Both the position numbers and the translations under genes were made by a program. From positions 38,093 to 102,092 of the forward strand of contig CAIKEH010000043.1 in NCBI GenBank assembly GCA_903826405.1: 64,000 bases of DNA. Reading direction: 5' to 3'. Each line of letters opens with the position of its first letter. The first letter of the stretch is position 1. Positions 8,659-18,910 of the stretch are shown in pieces. Source of the DNA: an uncultured bacterium (GTDB taxonomy: Bacteria > Bacteroidota > Bacteroidia > Chitinophagales > Chitinophagaceae). A model generated the notes under the pieces. It saw only the letters and a list, made by a program, of their open reading frames with translations. It ran no database searches and was not told where the DNA came from.

Positions 8659-10086
8659 TTAATGTAAGGATGTTGCGCCTTTAATGCACGTATTAAAAGT
8701 CGCACAAAATGATGGGGTGGTGACATCATCAAACGGATCATCAGGCAGTCTGATCAAATTACTCCTTCCCTTTTCCACTGCATCAGCCCGCAATAAACTC
8801 AATCCTATACCAGCAACTCCTTGCATGAGTCCTGTTTGAGCCTGCAATAGGCCGGGGCGAGAACGATTTTCAGCCTGAACCCACTGCAGTCCTTTGCCAT
8901 GGCTAGTGCTTTTTTGCAGAAGATCATCCAGCACGCGCTTTGCAAATTGAAGATATATGCTGTCTCTGTATATGCCATACATGTCGAGATAGAAGGCAGC
9001 AATGCCTGCATTACCACAACAGAAACCGACATTGTCCCAATAACCACTGGTCGGCTTTTCCGGTATGCCGGAGTTTATGACCGATCCAGCTGCCTTGCCC
9101 AGCTGTTCTTTCCAGTATGGAAGTCCTGTTTGAGTAAAAAGCTCATGGTAAAGCCTTGCTGTTCCTGCTGGCCCATGGCACCAACCCACATAATAACGAT
9201 CCATGGCCGCAGGATCCGGTTCCGCATGACGGATCATTCCCTGTGACGAAGAAATCCCCGCCAGATATCTAGCCGCTTGATCGGCATCACTGAAAAACAT
9301 TTGGAGTCCGGTCTCCCGGTATAATCTTGCCATGAAGTAAGCGACCCCGGCCGTACCATGGGAAAAATTGGGCATGAAGAAATGATTCGCCGTATCCTTC
9401 ATGAGCATGGGCCATCGTGCAACACCCTTAGAAGACGAAAGCATCCGCTTATTGAGGATGGCCCCCACTTTAGAGGCCTGATCAAGTCCATCATCCATGA
9501 AACCCTCTTTCTTGGCGTATAAGAATGTAAGTCCAATACCTGCATATCCATATATGATATCATTCGCCACCGATGAACTATCGCCATACTTATTCACAAA
9601 TGCCCTGAGGCTATCCAGAACCTGACGGGCGGCCATACCATAGGACTTCTTTCTGAACATCTTGTCCGCCTCATGCAAGACGAATACCAATCCTGAAGCA
9701 CCGGTATAAAGTCCGGTGTTGTTTTCGTCCCAACTGTTGGGCAATAAAGCTATGAGACGGTCAGTCGCTTTTTCTGCGACACGAAGGAACCTGCCCTCTC
9801 CCGTCGCATGATAGAGTTCGAGATAGAATAAAATTATACCTGAGTTGCCTGAATAAAGCTCCGGTGTTGAGGACGTAGAGTCACGGACATCGGGCCAAGA
9901 AATGCCTTTGCTATCAATGCGTTGCAGAGTGGATAACCAACTTTCCGCTTTGAGCGCCGCTTCAAGATAACGACCGGATTGTGCAATGCCTGGATATGAT
10001 GAAAGAAAAATTAACACTGCTAAGCATAATGCTTTGAGCAATGAACAATTAAGATGATGCCGGATCTTCACATCGTTCAATCGCAT
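8659..10086 (-). CDS. Exported lanthionine synthetase C (LanC)-like protein with CCG zinc motif
   Basis: Signal peptide (LKALCLAVLIFLSSYPGIAQS), HGTAGVAYF, YVGWCHGPAG, VGFCCGNAG and QGVAGIGLSLL repeats of the LanC alpha/alpha toroid; C-terminal tail DDVTTPSFCATFNTCIKGATSLH. Confidence 0.85.
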   Translation of the reverse strand: MRLNDVKIRHHLNCSLLKALCLAVLIFLSSYPGIAQSGRYLEAALKAESWLSTLQRIDSKGISWPDVRDSTSSTPELYSGNSGIILFYLELYHATGEGRFLRVAEKATDRLIALLPNSWDENNTGLYTGASGLVFVLHEADKMFRKKSYGMAARQVLDSLRAFVNKYGDSSSVANDIIYGYAGIGLTFLYAKKEGFMDDGLDQASKVGAILNKRMLSSSKGVARWPMLMKDTANHFFMPNFSHGTAGVAYFMARLYRETGLQMFFSDADQAARYLAGISSSQGMIRHAEPDPAAMDRYYVGWCHGPAGTARLYHELFTQTGLPYWKEQLGKAAGSVINSGIPEKPTSGYWDNVGFCCGNAGIAAFYLDMYGIYRDSIYLQFAKRVLDDLLQKSTSHGKGLQWVQAENRSRPGLLQAQTGLMQGVAGIGLSLLRADAVEKGRSNLIRLPDDPFDDVTTPSFCATFNTCIKGATSLH

Positions 10087-10087
10087 A

Positions 10088-11146
10088 TCAATTTGCCCGC
10101 TTCAACTTATATGGATAAACCTTACCTGATGCCCATTGAGCTACGTAGAGGTTGCCATCCCGATCCACACATACATCATGTGGATGGTTGAAGATCTTTT
10201 CGGACTGCCGCATCGGCTTCAACGAACCATTCTCATAAATCGGCTCTGTACCTCCTATATTGCTGACCACCTTGTTGTTCTTGTCGAGTATGGTCACAAA
10301 TCCGGTACCCTCTGCACTCAGGTCGGGTGAACGCAGTACCGCTGCAAAGAGATGATCACCGCTGATGACGGGTCTGCAAACGCAGGCACCGGGCAATGAA
10401 ATCTTATCCAAAAGCTTTCCGCTTGTAGAGAAACGCTTGAAGCAGTTTCGGGTGCGGTCCGTCACGAGCAGGGTTTCACTGCCATCGCGTCTATCGAAAG
10501 TGATGCCATGTGCATTATCCAGATGTTCGTCACCGTCCCCACGTCCGCCGAAATAATTCTTCAGCTTGCCGTTCCTGTCGTAGTGAAGTACATACTGGGC
10601 GCCGTAGCCATCTGCGATATATATGTCCCCATCCTCACCGATGACGGTTTCGGTGGGCACGAATTCATCGTTTTTCTTGTAAATACCATTCGCGTCCAGA
10701 GGGGCAGGGATCGTCAACAAGATTTTCCCATCCATGGATACTTTATAGACCTCATGCTTATTGGTGTCCGTCACATACAGGAACTCCGTTCCTCCTTCAC
10801 TATGCAAAGTGAGGCCATGCGCTCCGGGGAATTCATGCCCCCAGCTATCTAATAGCTTGCCTTTCGTATCGTATATCAGGATGTTGTTTTTCGTTTCATT
10901 CGTAAGCAAAATGATCCTTCCCTTTTTATCTTGTACCATCTCATGGCAATCGTTCACCGGATACTTCTCCTTGTCTGCACGACTCCAGGATGTGTCCAGG
11001 GTATAACGCATGCCATTATGCCCATAGACAGGACCTTTATCCCGAGCGAATAGCCCTTTCGTGATGAGGATACCACCGGTTGCTGCGGCAGTGTTTCGTA
11101 GAAATGTCCTTCTGTTCTGTGACATGCTTTTGTTTTTGGATTTCAA
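10088..11146 (-). CDS. Tat-exported 6-bladed beta-propeller/NHL-repeat protein (peptidyl-hydroxyglycine lyase-like fold)
   Basis: NRRTFLRNTAAATGG twin-arginine signal; repeated NHL blades (GAHGLTLHSEGGTEFLYVTDTNKHEVYKV, DNAHGITFDRRDGSETLLVTDRTRNCFKRF, NHPHDVCVDRDGNLYVAQW). 1-nt gap to the LanC-like ATG. Confidence 0.82.
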   Translation of the reverse strand: MKSKNKSMSQNRRTFLRNTAAATGGILITKGLFARDKGPVYGHNGMRYTLDTSWSRADKEKYPVNDCHEMVQDKKGRIILLTNETKNNILIYDTKGKLLDSWGHEFPGAHGLTLHSEGGTEFLYVTDTNKHEVYKVSMDGKILLTIPAPLDANGIYKKNDEFVPTETVIGEDGDIYIADGYGAQYVLHYDRNGKLKNYFGGRGDGDEHLDNAHGITFDRRDGSETLLVTDRTRNCFKRFSTSGKLLDKISLPGACVCRPVISGDHLFAAVLRSPDLSAEGTGFVTILDKNNKVVSNIGGTEPIYENGSLKPMRQSEKIFNHPHDVCVDRDGNLYVAQWASGKVYPYKLKRAN

Positions 11147-11311
11147 ACGTTCAACTGATCGGTTTACGGCCCCGATCTTCCCTCAAGTTAGTGTTTTATC
11201 CTTCGAAAAAACCATGATCCGGGCGTCAAAAGCACGTATCATGGCTTAAACATTAGATATCACTGACAACCAGCCTTTCCGTCATAAAATATCTCTTTGG
11301 CTGAAGGTCGA

Positions 11312-11725
11312 TCACAGGATCTGATTGAACTCCAGCCGCTCGCCATCGGGTCCAAGGATCATGAAATAACGGCATCCCGTTGACCAGAAAGTTGGCAGGT
11401 GAACAGGGGCATCCTCAACGATACGATAGCCGGCATTCTTCAACTTCTGGAACACGGCATCAACATCATCCACATCGAATGCGATGTGATCCACATGTCC
11501 ATTGCTCCTGCTGCGCACTTCTTCGAGATGGCTCTTCGGCATCTGATAAAGTTCGATGATCATACCCTTCAACTGCATCATGCTCACTTTTCCTTGCTCA
11601 CCCTCCAACTCAAAAGTGGTGGACATCACATCCGTGAATCCCAAGCTTTCATAAAATAACTTGGAGGTGGCGATGTCCGTTACAGGAATGCCCACATGCT
11701 GAAGGTGATTGATACTTATATCCAT
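11312..11725 (-). CDS. VOC (glyoxalase/bleomycin-resistance fold) family protein
   Basis: HLQHVGIPVTDIATSKLFYESLGF ... HVDHIAFDVDDVDAVFQKLKNAGYRI ... YFMILGPDGERLEFNQ. Confidence 0.9.
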   Translation of the reverse strand: MDISINHLQHVGIPVTDIATSKLFYESLGFTDVMSTTFELEGEQGKVSMMQLKGMIIELYQMPKSHLEEVRSRSNGHVDHIAFDVDDVDAVFQKLKNAGYRIVEDAPVHLPTFWSTGCRYFMILGPDGERLEFNQIL

Positions 11726-11760
11726 GGTTGTATTTTTCTACTAAAAAATTTGAACTTAAA

Positions 11761-13050
11761 TCATTTTACCCCTGAATATCCGAAGACCAGGCTGCAGAAG
11801 GCTTTGACTCCCGTGATGAAGCTGGATTCGTCCAAATAGAAATCAGGCGTATGATGCTGCCCGAATCCAGAAGCGGCCTGGCCCTTGGGCATACCCCCCA
11901 GACTGAAGAAAAAAGAAGGTGCTTTTTCACCATAAAAGGAGAAGTCCTCAGCTACCATGACCCATGTGGATTCCACTACCTGATCCGACCCTACAGCCTT
12001 CAACAGTAAAGCAGCTGACTTCTTGGCCAGTTCAGGGTCATTGTAATTGACGAGGGTCTGCGTATTGATCTCCACTTCAGCAGTGGCTCCTGCACTCTCA
12101 GCGATGGAGGTCACGGTTTTGCGTATCCTTTCATGAACTTTTTTACGCATATCCGCATCCAATGATCGAATCGTTCCACCCATCTCCGCTTTTTCAGGTA
12201 TGATATTATCTCTTACACCGGCATGGAACTGCCCCACCGTGATGACCAGAGGTGCTTTGGTGAGATCTGTTTCTCGACTGACAATATGCTGCAGCCCCTC
12301 GATGATCTGTGCCGATACCACAATCGGGTCAATACTGCTCCAGGGCATGGCCCCATGACTACCCTTACCCATCACCGTTATCTTGAAAAGATCTGACGAT
12401 GCCTGAAATGCCCCGGATTTATATGCCAACTGGCCGGAGGGAAGTCCTGCTGCCATGTGCAGACCGAAAGTCGCTTCCACTTTGGGATCGTTCAGCGCAC
12501 CTTGCTTGATCATGAGAGGCGCCCCAGCTTCTTCTTTGTTCGGAGCACCCTCTTCAGCAGGTTGGAAAAGGAATACTATAGTCCCCGGAAGATCTTTCTG
12601 CATCTGCTTCATCACCTTTGCAGTGGCCATGAGTATGGAGGTGTGTGCATCATGCCCGCATGCGTGCATCACGCCCACAGTTCGCCCGTTGAACTCGGTG
12701 GTCACTTTGGATGCGAAAGGGACAGCGGTTCTTTCGGTGAGAGGCAGCGCATCGATATCGGCACGCAGGGCCAGAACCGGACCCGGCTTCCCCCCTTTCA
12801 ATATGGCCACAACTCCTGTATTCGCCACTGGATATCGGACCTCAAGACCCAATGTTTTCATCTGCTCTGCGATGAAGGCGCCAGTCTTGAACTCCCTGTT
12901 GGAAAGCTCCGGATTCTCGTGGAAATGATGACGCCAACCGATCAATTCAGGCTCAACGGCCTTGAGCAACACATCATAATTCTTGGGCATGACCTGCGCG
13001 AAGGAGATCAAGCTCATGAACAGCCCCACCAGCAAGAGCCACTTTTTCAT
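11761..13050 (-). CDS. M20D family amidohydrolase, exported
   Basis: Signal peptide; MHACGHDAHTSILMATAKV, FQPAEEGAP and HHTPDFYLDE metal-site motifs. Confidence 0.93.
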   Translation of the reverse strand: MKKWLLLVGLFMSLISFAQVMPKNYDVLLKAVEPELIGWRHHFHENPELSNREFKTGAFIAEQMKTLGLEVRYPVANTGVVAILKGGKPGPVLALRADIDALPLTERTAVPFASKVTTEFNGRTVGVMHACGHDAHTSILMATAKVMKQMQKDLPGTIVFLFQPAEEGAPNKEEAGAPLMIKQGALNDPKVEATFGLHMAAGLPSGQLAYKSGAFQASSDLFKITVMGKGSHGAMPWSSIDPIVVSAQIIEGLQHIVSRETDLTKAPLVITVGQFHAGVRDNIIPEKAEMGGTIRSLDADMRKKVHERIRKTVTSIAESAGATAEVEINTQTLVNYNDPELAKKSAALLLKAVGSDQVVESTWVMVAEDFSFYGEKAPSFFFSLGGMPKGQAASGFGQHHTPDFYLDESSFITGVKAFCSLVFGYSGVK

Positions 13051-13330
13051 ACTTCTAGATTTTCCGGCAAAGTAATGATACTAAGCGGAAAAGAGTGGAG
13101 AAAGATCAACAGCCGTTTTTATTATTTGGGGCAGATCCCTTTATTTCAGTCCATGACTCAAAGAAAAGGGATGGGGTGAATGCCTCTCATCACCCACATA
13201 ACAATAAGTGAGTACAAAGTAATTGACTGCGTACACCTGGGTGGCTCCACCTTTTACAAAGTACTGGAACAAGGAACCTCGAATTTCAAAATATGAACTA
13301 TTCTCTATCTTAGTGGATAACGCATCACTT

Positions 13331-14626
13331 ATGAATAAGTTCGTTATTCTCTTTCTCGTGCTTTGTATGGACTTCCATACACAGGCACAACGTACCCTCA
13401 TCCTGGCTAAAACATTGATAGATGGAACCGGTAAGGTGATTTCCGATCCAGCCGTACTGATCGATAGTGGCAGGATCATCAGCATCGGCAGGCGTGGTCC
13501 GGTCTCCAAAGGAACCCAGTTGATAAACTTGGGTGAACGTACTTTATTGCCGGGGCTCATCGACGTGCATGTTCATCCGGATAATGGCGACGACGATTAC
13601 CAGGTTGCTCACCTCCGTAGTTCTTCTGCATACAAAGCATTAATGGCACTTAAAAACGTACAGGATCTTCTTCAGGCTGGGTGGACCGCCTTACGTGTGG
13701 CCGGCGACCAGGACGTCGCCTATGCAAACATGGATCTCAGGAAAGCCATTGATGGCGGACTCTTCACTGGTCCTCATATTTATGGTGCAGCCCACTACAT
13801 TTCCGTTACTGGTGGCGGAGGCGATATAAACTTCATTTCTCCCGAACAACAGGTGATCGCCGATGGTCTTATCGCAAATGGTCCTGACGAGATGCGCAAG
13901 GCCGTTCGCAACGAGATCAAATATGGCAGCAATTGGATCAAGATACTGGAGACCGGCGCATTCATGACCACAGGCGATAATCCCCAGAACGTACACTTCA
14001 GCCCGGAGGAACTGAAGGCCGTCGTTGAAGAGGCCTCTCGTCGCGATGTTCCCGTCATGGCTCATGCCCATGCCACAGAAGGCATCAAACAAGCCGTGAA
14101 AGCAGGTGTAAGATCCATAGAACATGGTTCCTATATGGACGAAGAAGCCATCGACCTGATGATACAATACGGTACCTGGCTCATACCCACCCTGACCATC
14201 GACCTCTGGTTTCAGGAAAAATGGTCAGATAGTAAAGCACTGTCCAAAGCGATCGAACTGGCGAAGAACTCCCGAAAACAAGTATATGATATGCTGAGGT
14301 TGGGCATCCGCAAAGGACTGAAAGTAGGCGTCGGTACTGACTATGTAGGTTGGCCGGCGGAATATTCTGCAAGAGAATTTGAGGAATTGGTGAAGGTAGG
14401 CATGACCCCGATGCAGGCCATCATGGCCGGAACCAAGGTGAATGCAGAACTCCTGAGAAAGGACAATGAGATCGGGACGATCGAACCCGGTAAACTGGCG
14501 GACATCATCGCCGTAGATAAGGATCCTCTTAAAGACATCAGCGAGCTTCAAAGAGTGACCTTTGTCATGATAGGAGGTAAGGTGGTGAAAAAAACCGGTT
14601 TGTCGGACTCACCGCAGTCAAAATAG
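13331..14626 (+). CDS. Amidohydrolase family protein (imidazolonepropionase-like), exported
   Basis: Signal peptide MNKFVILFLVLCMDFHTQAQ; GLIDVHVHPD, IKILETGAFM, VMAHAHATEGIKQAVKAGVRSIEHGSYMDEE, GTDYVGWP. Confidence 0.92.
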   Translation: MNKFVILFLVLCMDFHTQAQRTLILAKTLIDGTGKVISDPAVLIDSGRIISIGRRGPVSKGTQLINLGERTLLPGLIDVHVHPDNGDDDYQVAHLRSSSAYKALMALKNVQDLLQAGWTALRVAGDQDVAYANMDLRKAIDGGLFTGPHIYGAAHYISVTGGGGDINFISPEQQVIADGLIANGPDEMRKAVRNEIKYGSNWIKILETGAFMTTGDNPQNVHFSPEELKAVVEEASRRDVPVMAHAHATEGIKQAVKAGVRSIEHGSYMDEEAIDLMIQYGTWLIPTLTIDLWFQEKWSDSKALSKAIELAKNSRKQVYDMLRLGIRKGLKVGVGTDYVGWPAEYSAREFEELVKVGMTPMQAIMAGTKVNAELLRKDNEIGTIEPGKLADIIAVDKDPLKDISELQRVTFVMIGGKVVKKTGLSDSPQSK

Positions 14627-14792
14627 GTCGTCCGGTTGACCATAAAACCGCAGGGCTTGTTAAGTAGGAAATTCATTTTGCCTTTTTTAATTATCCGGTG
14701 AAGCTCAATAGCAGAATTGGGCGAGCCTCACAAATGACCGCTTACATCAGGATCAAAAAACAACATCAAAAAAACAAATCGACATTTCACAC

Positions 14793-15959
14793 ATGAAAAA
14801 AAGCACGGCCGCAGTATGGAGTGGAGAAGGTGATCTCAACACAAAAGGAGCTGCCACCTCACCTATCGTGAATAGCGTTGCCTTCAGCTACAAAGACCTT
14901 GAAGCATGGCATCAGGTCTCCCTCGGAAAAACTGATGGGTTCATTTATAGCCGGAACACAAATCCCACCGTAGCTGTATTGGAAGAAAAGATACGTGTAT
15001 TGGAAGGGGCAGAAGATGCAACATCTTTCTCAACCGGAATGGCCGCCATCAGCAATACGCTATTCACCTTTCTTACCACGGGCAAACGTGTGGTCTCCCT
15101 GAAGGACACCTACGGTGGAACGAGCAAGATCTTCCTTGACTTCCTTCCCAAATATGGCGTTGACGTGAAATTGTGCGACACAACGGATCATGGACAACTT
15201 GAAACCGAGATCGCGAAAGGTTGCGATCTCCTTTATCTGGAGACACCAACCAATCCGACACTGAAAGTGGTCGACATCAAAAGGCTTGCTGATGCAGCTA
15301 AAAAAGTTGGGGCAGTGGTGGTGGTGGATAACACCTTCGCCACCCCCATCAATCAGAATCCGCTGCAGTCAGGCGCCGACCTTGTCATCCACAGTGCCAC
15401 CAAATTCCTATGTGGCCATTCTGACGCCATGGGCGGATTGCTGGCAGGGAGAAAAGAACTGGTACGTAAAGTTTACCATTTCAGGGAGATCAACGGCGCT
15501 AGCTTGCAAGCCGACCCTGCCTACATGATTGCACGGGGAATGAAAACCCTTGAGCTTCGCATCGAAAGACAAAATGCTTCGGCCATGACCATTGCCCGAT
15601 ACCTCAAGACACACTCGAAAGTGAAGGATGTTTTTTACCCTGGGCTTGAATCGCATATCGGACATGATATCGCAAAGCGGCAAATGTCCGGATTCGGCGG
15701 GATGATGAGTTTCGCATTGGACGGCAGCTACGAGCTCGTGAAAAAATTCCTCACCAGCCTGCAATGGGTACACCTCGCCGCAAGCCTTGGCTCGGTCAGT
15801 ACCCTGGCCGGCCCACCCCGCACAACCAGCCATGTGGAACTGACCGAGCAGCAACGAGCCATGCTGGGTATCCCGGAAAGCCTGATCCGATACAGCGTAG
15901 GTATTGAGAATGTGGAGGACCTGCTGGAAGATATAGAACAAGCGCTGGGGAAATTGTAG
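14793..15959 (+). CDS. Cys/Met metabolism PLP-dependent enzyme (cystathionine gamma-synthase/lyase family)
   Basis: YSRNTNPTVAVLEEKI, LLYLETPTNPTLKVVDI, HSATKFLCGHSD (PLP lysine), SLGSVSTLAGPPRTTSH. Confidence 0.94.
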   Translation: MKKSTAAVWSGEGDLNTKGAATSPIVNSVAFSYKDLEAWHQVSLGKTDGFIYSRNTNPTVAVLEEKIRVLEGAEDATSFSTGMAAISNTLFTFLTTGKRVVSLKDTYGGTSKIFLDFLPKYGVDVKLCDTTDHGQLETEIAKGCDLLYLETPTNPTLKVVDIKRLADAAKKVGAVVVVDNTFATPINQNPLQSGADLVIHSATKFLCGHSDAMGGLLAGRKELVRKVYHFREINGASLQADPAYMIARGMKTLELRIERQNASAMTIARYLKTHSKVKDVFYPGLESHIGHDIAKRQMSGFGGMMSFALDGSYELVKKFLTSLQWVHLAASLGSVSTLAGPPRTTSHVELTEQQRAMLGIPESLIRYSVGIENVEDLLEDIEQALGKL

Positions 15960-16018
15960 TTTTCCAAGAGCACAAGCCAGGATGCTTTAACCTCCTGTGA
16001 GCAGTCTCAAATCCTTTA

Positions 16019-17671
16019 ATGCTGCCCGAAAAATCGAAAACATCTCATATGGAAGGACTAATGATGCAGTATCCACTTACGCTCACCATGATTCTGGAAC
16101 ATGGATATCGTATACATCCGACCAAGCAGATCGTATCCATCCTTCCTGACAAAAGACGCCACCAATATACTTTTGCCGATCTCTACAAAAGGAGCAAACG
16201 ACTTGCACATGCATTGAGGCACCAACTCGGTCTAGGTAAAGGAGACATGGTCGGGACCTATGCATGGAACCACCACCAGCATCTCGAAATGTATTTCGGG
16301 ATACCAGCCAGCGGCGCCATCTGCCACACCATCAACATCCGGCTTTCCGCAACACAAACGGAGTTCATCGTGAACCATGCGGAAGACAAATACATCTTCA
16401 TAGATGCCACTCTGGTTCCTCAATTCGAGAAGATACGATCTGCTTTGACAACGGTACGGGGATTCATAGTACTCAATGCACCAGAAGATTTCACCACTAC
16501 GCTTCATAACTGGCAACATTATGAAGAACTGCTGTCCAGAGCTTCGGAGGATGCGGATTGGTCACTGATTGAAGAAGACGATCCTTGTGCAATGTGCTAC
16601 ACCAGCGGCACAACCGGTCAACCGAAAGGAGTCCTGTATTCACATAGATCCACCGTACTGCATGCGATGTCCGTTTGTATGCCCAATCATGCGAATGTAT
16701 CATTCCACGACACCATGCTCATCATCGTTCCTCAATTTCATGTCATGGCATGGGGGTTCCCCTTTGCAGGAATAATGGCCGGCGCACGCATCGTCTTCCC
16801 GTCCATGCATATGCAACCAGAGTCCCTGATCCGTATCATTTTGGCGGAGAATGTCAATAAAGCCGCAGCTGTTCCCACCATCTGGCTGGGTGTTTACGCC
16901 GCACTGAAGTCGGGTGGCATCAAAAGCATCCCCTTGAAAGAACTCATCGTTGGCGGAGCCGCAGTTCCACCCAACCTGATCGAGAATTTCCAGCAAGAAT
17001 TCAACATCACTGTGGTCCACTCCTGGGGCATGACGGAGACATCCCCCGTAGTCACCATGGGCAGGTTGCAACCGGAACATGCATCGCTTAGCGATGAACA
17101 GAAGATCACATTAAGAGCCAGGCAGGGTCAACCCCTTTTTGGCACCGAGATACGCATCATGAAGGAAGACCACACCCCAGCACCCTGGGACGGGATTACA
17201 CCAGGTGAAGTACAGGTACGAGGGGCATGGGTCATCGAAAGCTACTATCAAGTGAAAAGCCGGGATAATTTCACGGAAGATGGCTGGTTCCGTACCGGCG
17301 ATGTGGCAACGATGGATCCACAAGGCTACATGCAGATCACTGACCGCACAAAGGATCTGATCAAAAGTGGTGGTGAATGGATCTCTTCCGTCGCTCTTGA
17401 ACTCTCGATCATGACACATCCTAAAGTAAGAGAAGCGTCAGTCATCGCCATCCCCGATGATAAATGGCTGGAGCGTCCTTTGGCCTGCGTAGTGCTTAAG
17501 GATCCTGAAGAAATCATCTCCCATCAGGAATTGACGGAGTTCCTCACGCCACATTTCGCGAAATTCCAGATTCCTGACCAACTCCGTATTTTGCTGGAGA
17601 TCCCTAAAACCAGTGTGGGCAAATTCGACAAGAAAGAGATGAGAAGGCTATATGCAGAAGGGAAATTATAG
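16019..17671 (+). CDS. Long-chain fatty-acid/AMP-dependent acyl-CoA ligase
   Basis: CYTSGTTGQPKGVLYSHRS, SWGMTETSPV, DGWFRTGDVATMDPQGYMQITDRTKDLIKSGGEWIS. The start may lie downstream at MEGLMMQYPL. Confidence 0.94.
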   Translation: MLPEKSKTSHMEGLMMQYPLTLTMILEHGYRIHPTKQIVSILPDKRRHQYTFADLYKRSKRLAHALRHQLGLGKGDMVGTYAWNHHQHLEMYFGIPASGAICHTINIRLSATQTEFIVNHAEDKYIFIDATLVPQFEKIRSALTTVRGFIVLNAPEDFTTTLHNWQHYEELLSRASEDADWSLIEEDDPCAMCYTSGTTGQPKGVLYSHRSTVLHAMSVCMPNHANVSFHDTMLIIVPQFHVMAWGFPFAGIMAGARIVFPSMHMQPESLIRIILAENVNKAAAVPTIWLGVYAALKSGGIKSIPLKELIVGGAAVPPNLIENFQQEFNITVVHSWGMTETSPVVTMGRLQPEHASLSDEQKITLRARQGQPLFGTEIRIMKEDHTPAPWDGITPGEVQVRGAWVIESYYQVKSRDNFTEDGWFRTGDVATMDPQGYMQITDRTKDLIKSGGEWISSVALELSIMTHPKVREASVIAIPDDKWLERPLACVVLKDPEEIISHQELTEFLTPHFAKFQIPDQLRILLEIPKTSVGKFDKKEMRRLYAEGKL

Positions 17672-17758
17672 TCTAAAGAGATCAGCAAAAGGCTACAGTT
17701 TTTTCCCTTAACGTAAGAAAAAAATACAACCTTCATTCTCGAAACCGGCTAGATACAC

Positions 17759-18910
17759 ATGAAACAATACGACGCCATAGTAATCGGCTTGGGATCCATG
17801 GGGTCCTCGACGGTTTATCACCTCGCTAAAGAAGGTATGAGCGTACTGGGCCTGGAGCAGTTCGACATCACACACGATCAGGGTTCCCATGCGGGCCAAA
17901 GCCGCATCATTCGAAAATCATACTACGAACACCCCGACTATGTTCCTATACTGGAGAGGGCGTATCACAATTGGCGTGTACTGGAAAACATCACCGGCGT
18001 AGAAGTATACCATCGCACTGGTCTGCTCTATTTTGGGAATCCCGAACATCAACTCATCAAAGGCAGTAAACTTTCCGCTTCCACATACAATATCCCTTTT
18101 CATCCAATGAATGACGAGGAGGTTTCAATAAAATATCCTCACTTCGAGGTTCCCCAAGACCATGAGAAATGGTTCGAACCCGATGCAGGTTTCGTTACGC
18201 CGGAACGTGCTATACTCTTATACGTTCAATTGGCGATGCGCCTTGGGGCTGACATACAGGCCAAAGAGAAGGTTCTGCACTGGAATAGGAGACCCGATGG
18301 CATTACCGTGACCACCGATAAAGGAGTTTACACGGCCAGAAAATTGATCATTACTGCCGGACCCTGGGCAGGAAAGCTCATTCCAACTCTATCTGGAAAT
18401 CTCAGTCCGAGCCGACAGGTAGTAGCTTGGGTTAAACCCAAAAACTGGAAGGATTTTGAAATGGGTAATTTCCCCTGCTGGACTTTGGCGGATGGCATGA
18501 AACCCGGTATATATTATGGCTTCCCCATTCTTGATGTAGGAAAATTCGGTGGCCCGATCGGACTCAAGTTGGCATACCACTACCCTACTGGGAAAACCGA
18601 TCCGGATGCGGTGAGCAGGATCATCACCGAAGCAGATGAAGCGGAGATACGTTACATTTTGGACAACTTCTTTCCAAACAGTAATGCTGAATTGCTGACA
18701 CTAAAAACCTGTCTGTATACGAACACTCCGGACGAGAACTTTATCATCGACTTCGCCCCCGGACAGGATGAAGATGTGGTGATAGCCGCAGGGTTCAGTG
18801 GGCATGGTTTCAAATTCGCCTCCGCCATCGGCGAGATCATGGCCGATCTTGCACTGAAAGGAAAAACGTTCTTACCCATAGGCTTCTTGAGTGCAAAAAG
18901 ATTCGCATGA
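17759..18910 (+). CDS. solA: FAD-dependent oxidase, N-methyl-L-tryptophan oxidase/sarcosine oxidase-like
   Basis: YDAIVIGLGSMGSSTVYHLAKEG (FAD GxGxxG), LEQFDITHDQGSHAGQSRIIRKSYYEHPDYVPI, C-terminal FSGHGFKFASAIGEIMADL. Confidence 0.85.
   Translation: MKQYDAIVIGLGSMGSSTVYHLAKEGMSVLGLEQFDITHDQGSHAGQSRIIRKSYYEHPDYVPILERAYHNWRVLENITGVEVYHRTGLLYFGNPEHQLIKGSKLSASTYNIPFHPMNDEEVSIKYPHFEVPQDHEKWFEPDAGFVTPERAILLYVQLAMRLGADIQAKEKVLHWNRRPDGITVTTDKGVYTARKLIITAGPWAGKLIPTLSGNLSPSRQVVAWVKPKNWKDFEMGNFPCWTLADGMKPGIYYGFPILDVGKFGGPIGLKLAYHYPTGKTDPDAVSRIITEADEAEIRYILDNFFPNSNAELLTLKTCLYTNTPDENFIIDFAPGQDEDVVIAAGFSGHGFKFASAIGEIMADLALKGKTFLPIGFLSAKRFA

Noticed and set aside
12457-13179. 240-aa plus-strand ORF
   Set aside because: Antisense to the M20D amidohydrolase; no domain signal.
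14640-14792. Possible SAM riboswitch upstream of the cystathionine-gamma-synthase-family gene
   Set aside because: I could not identify SAM-I/SAM-II consensus elements by eye; an Infernal/Rfam scan would be decisive.
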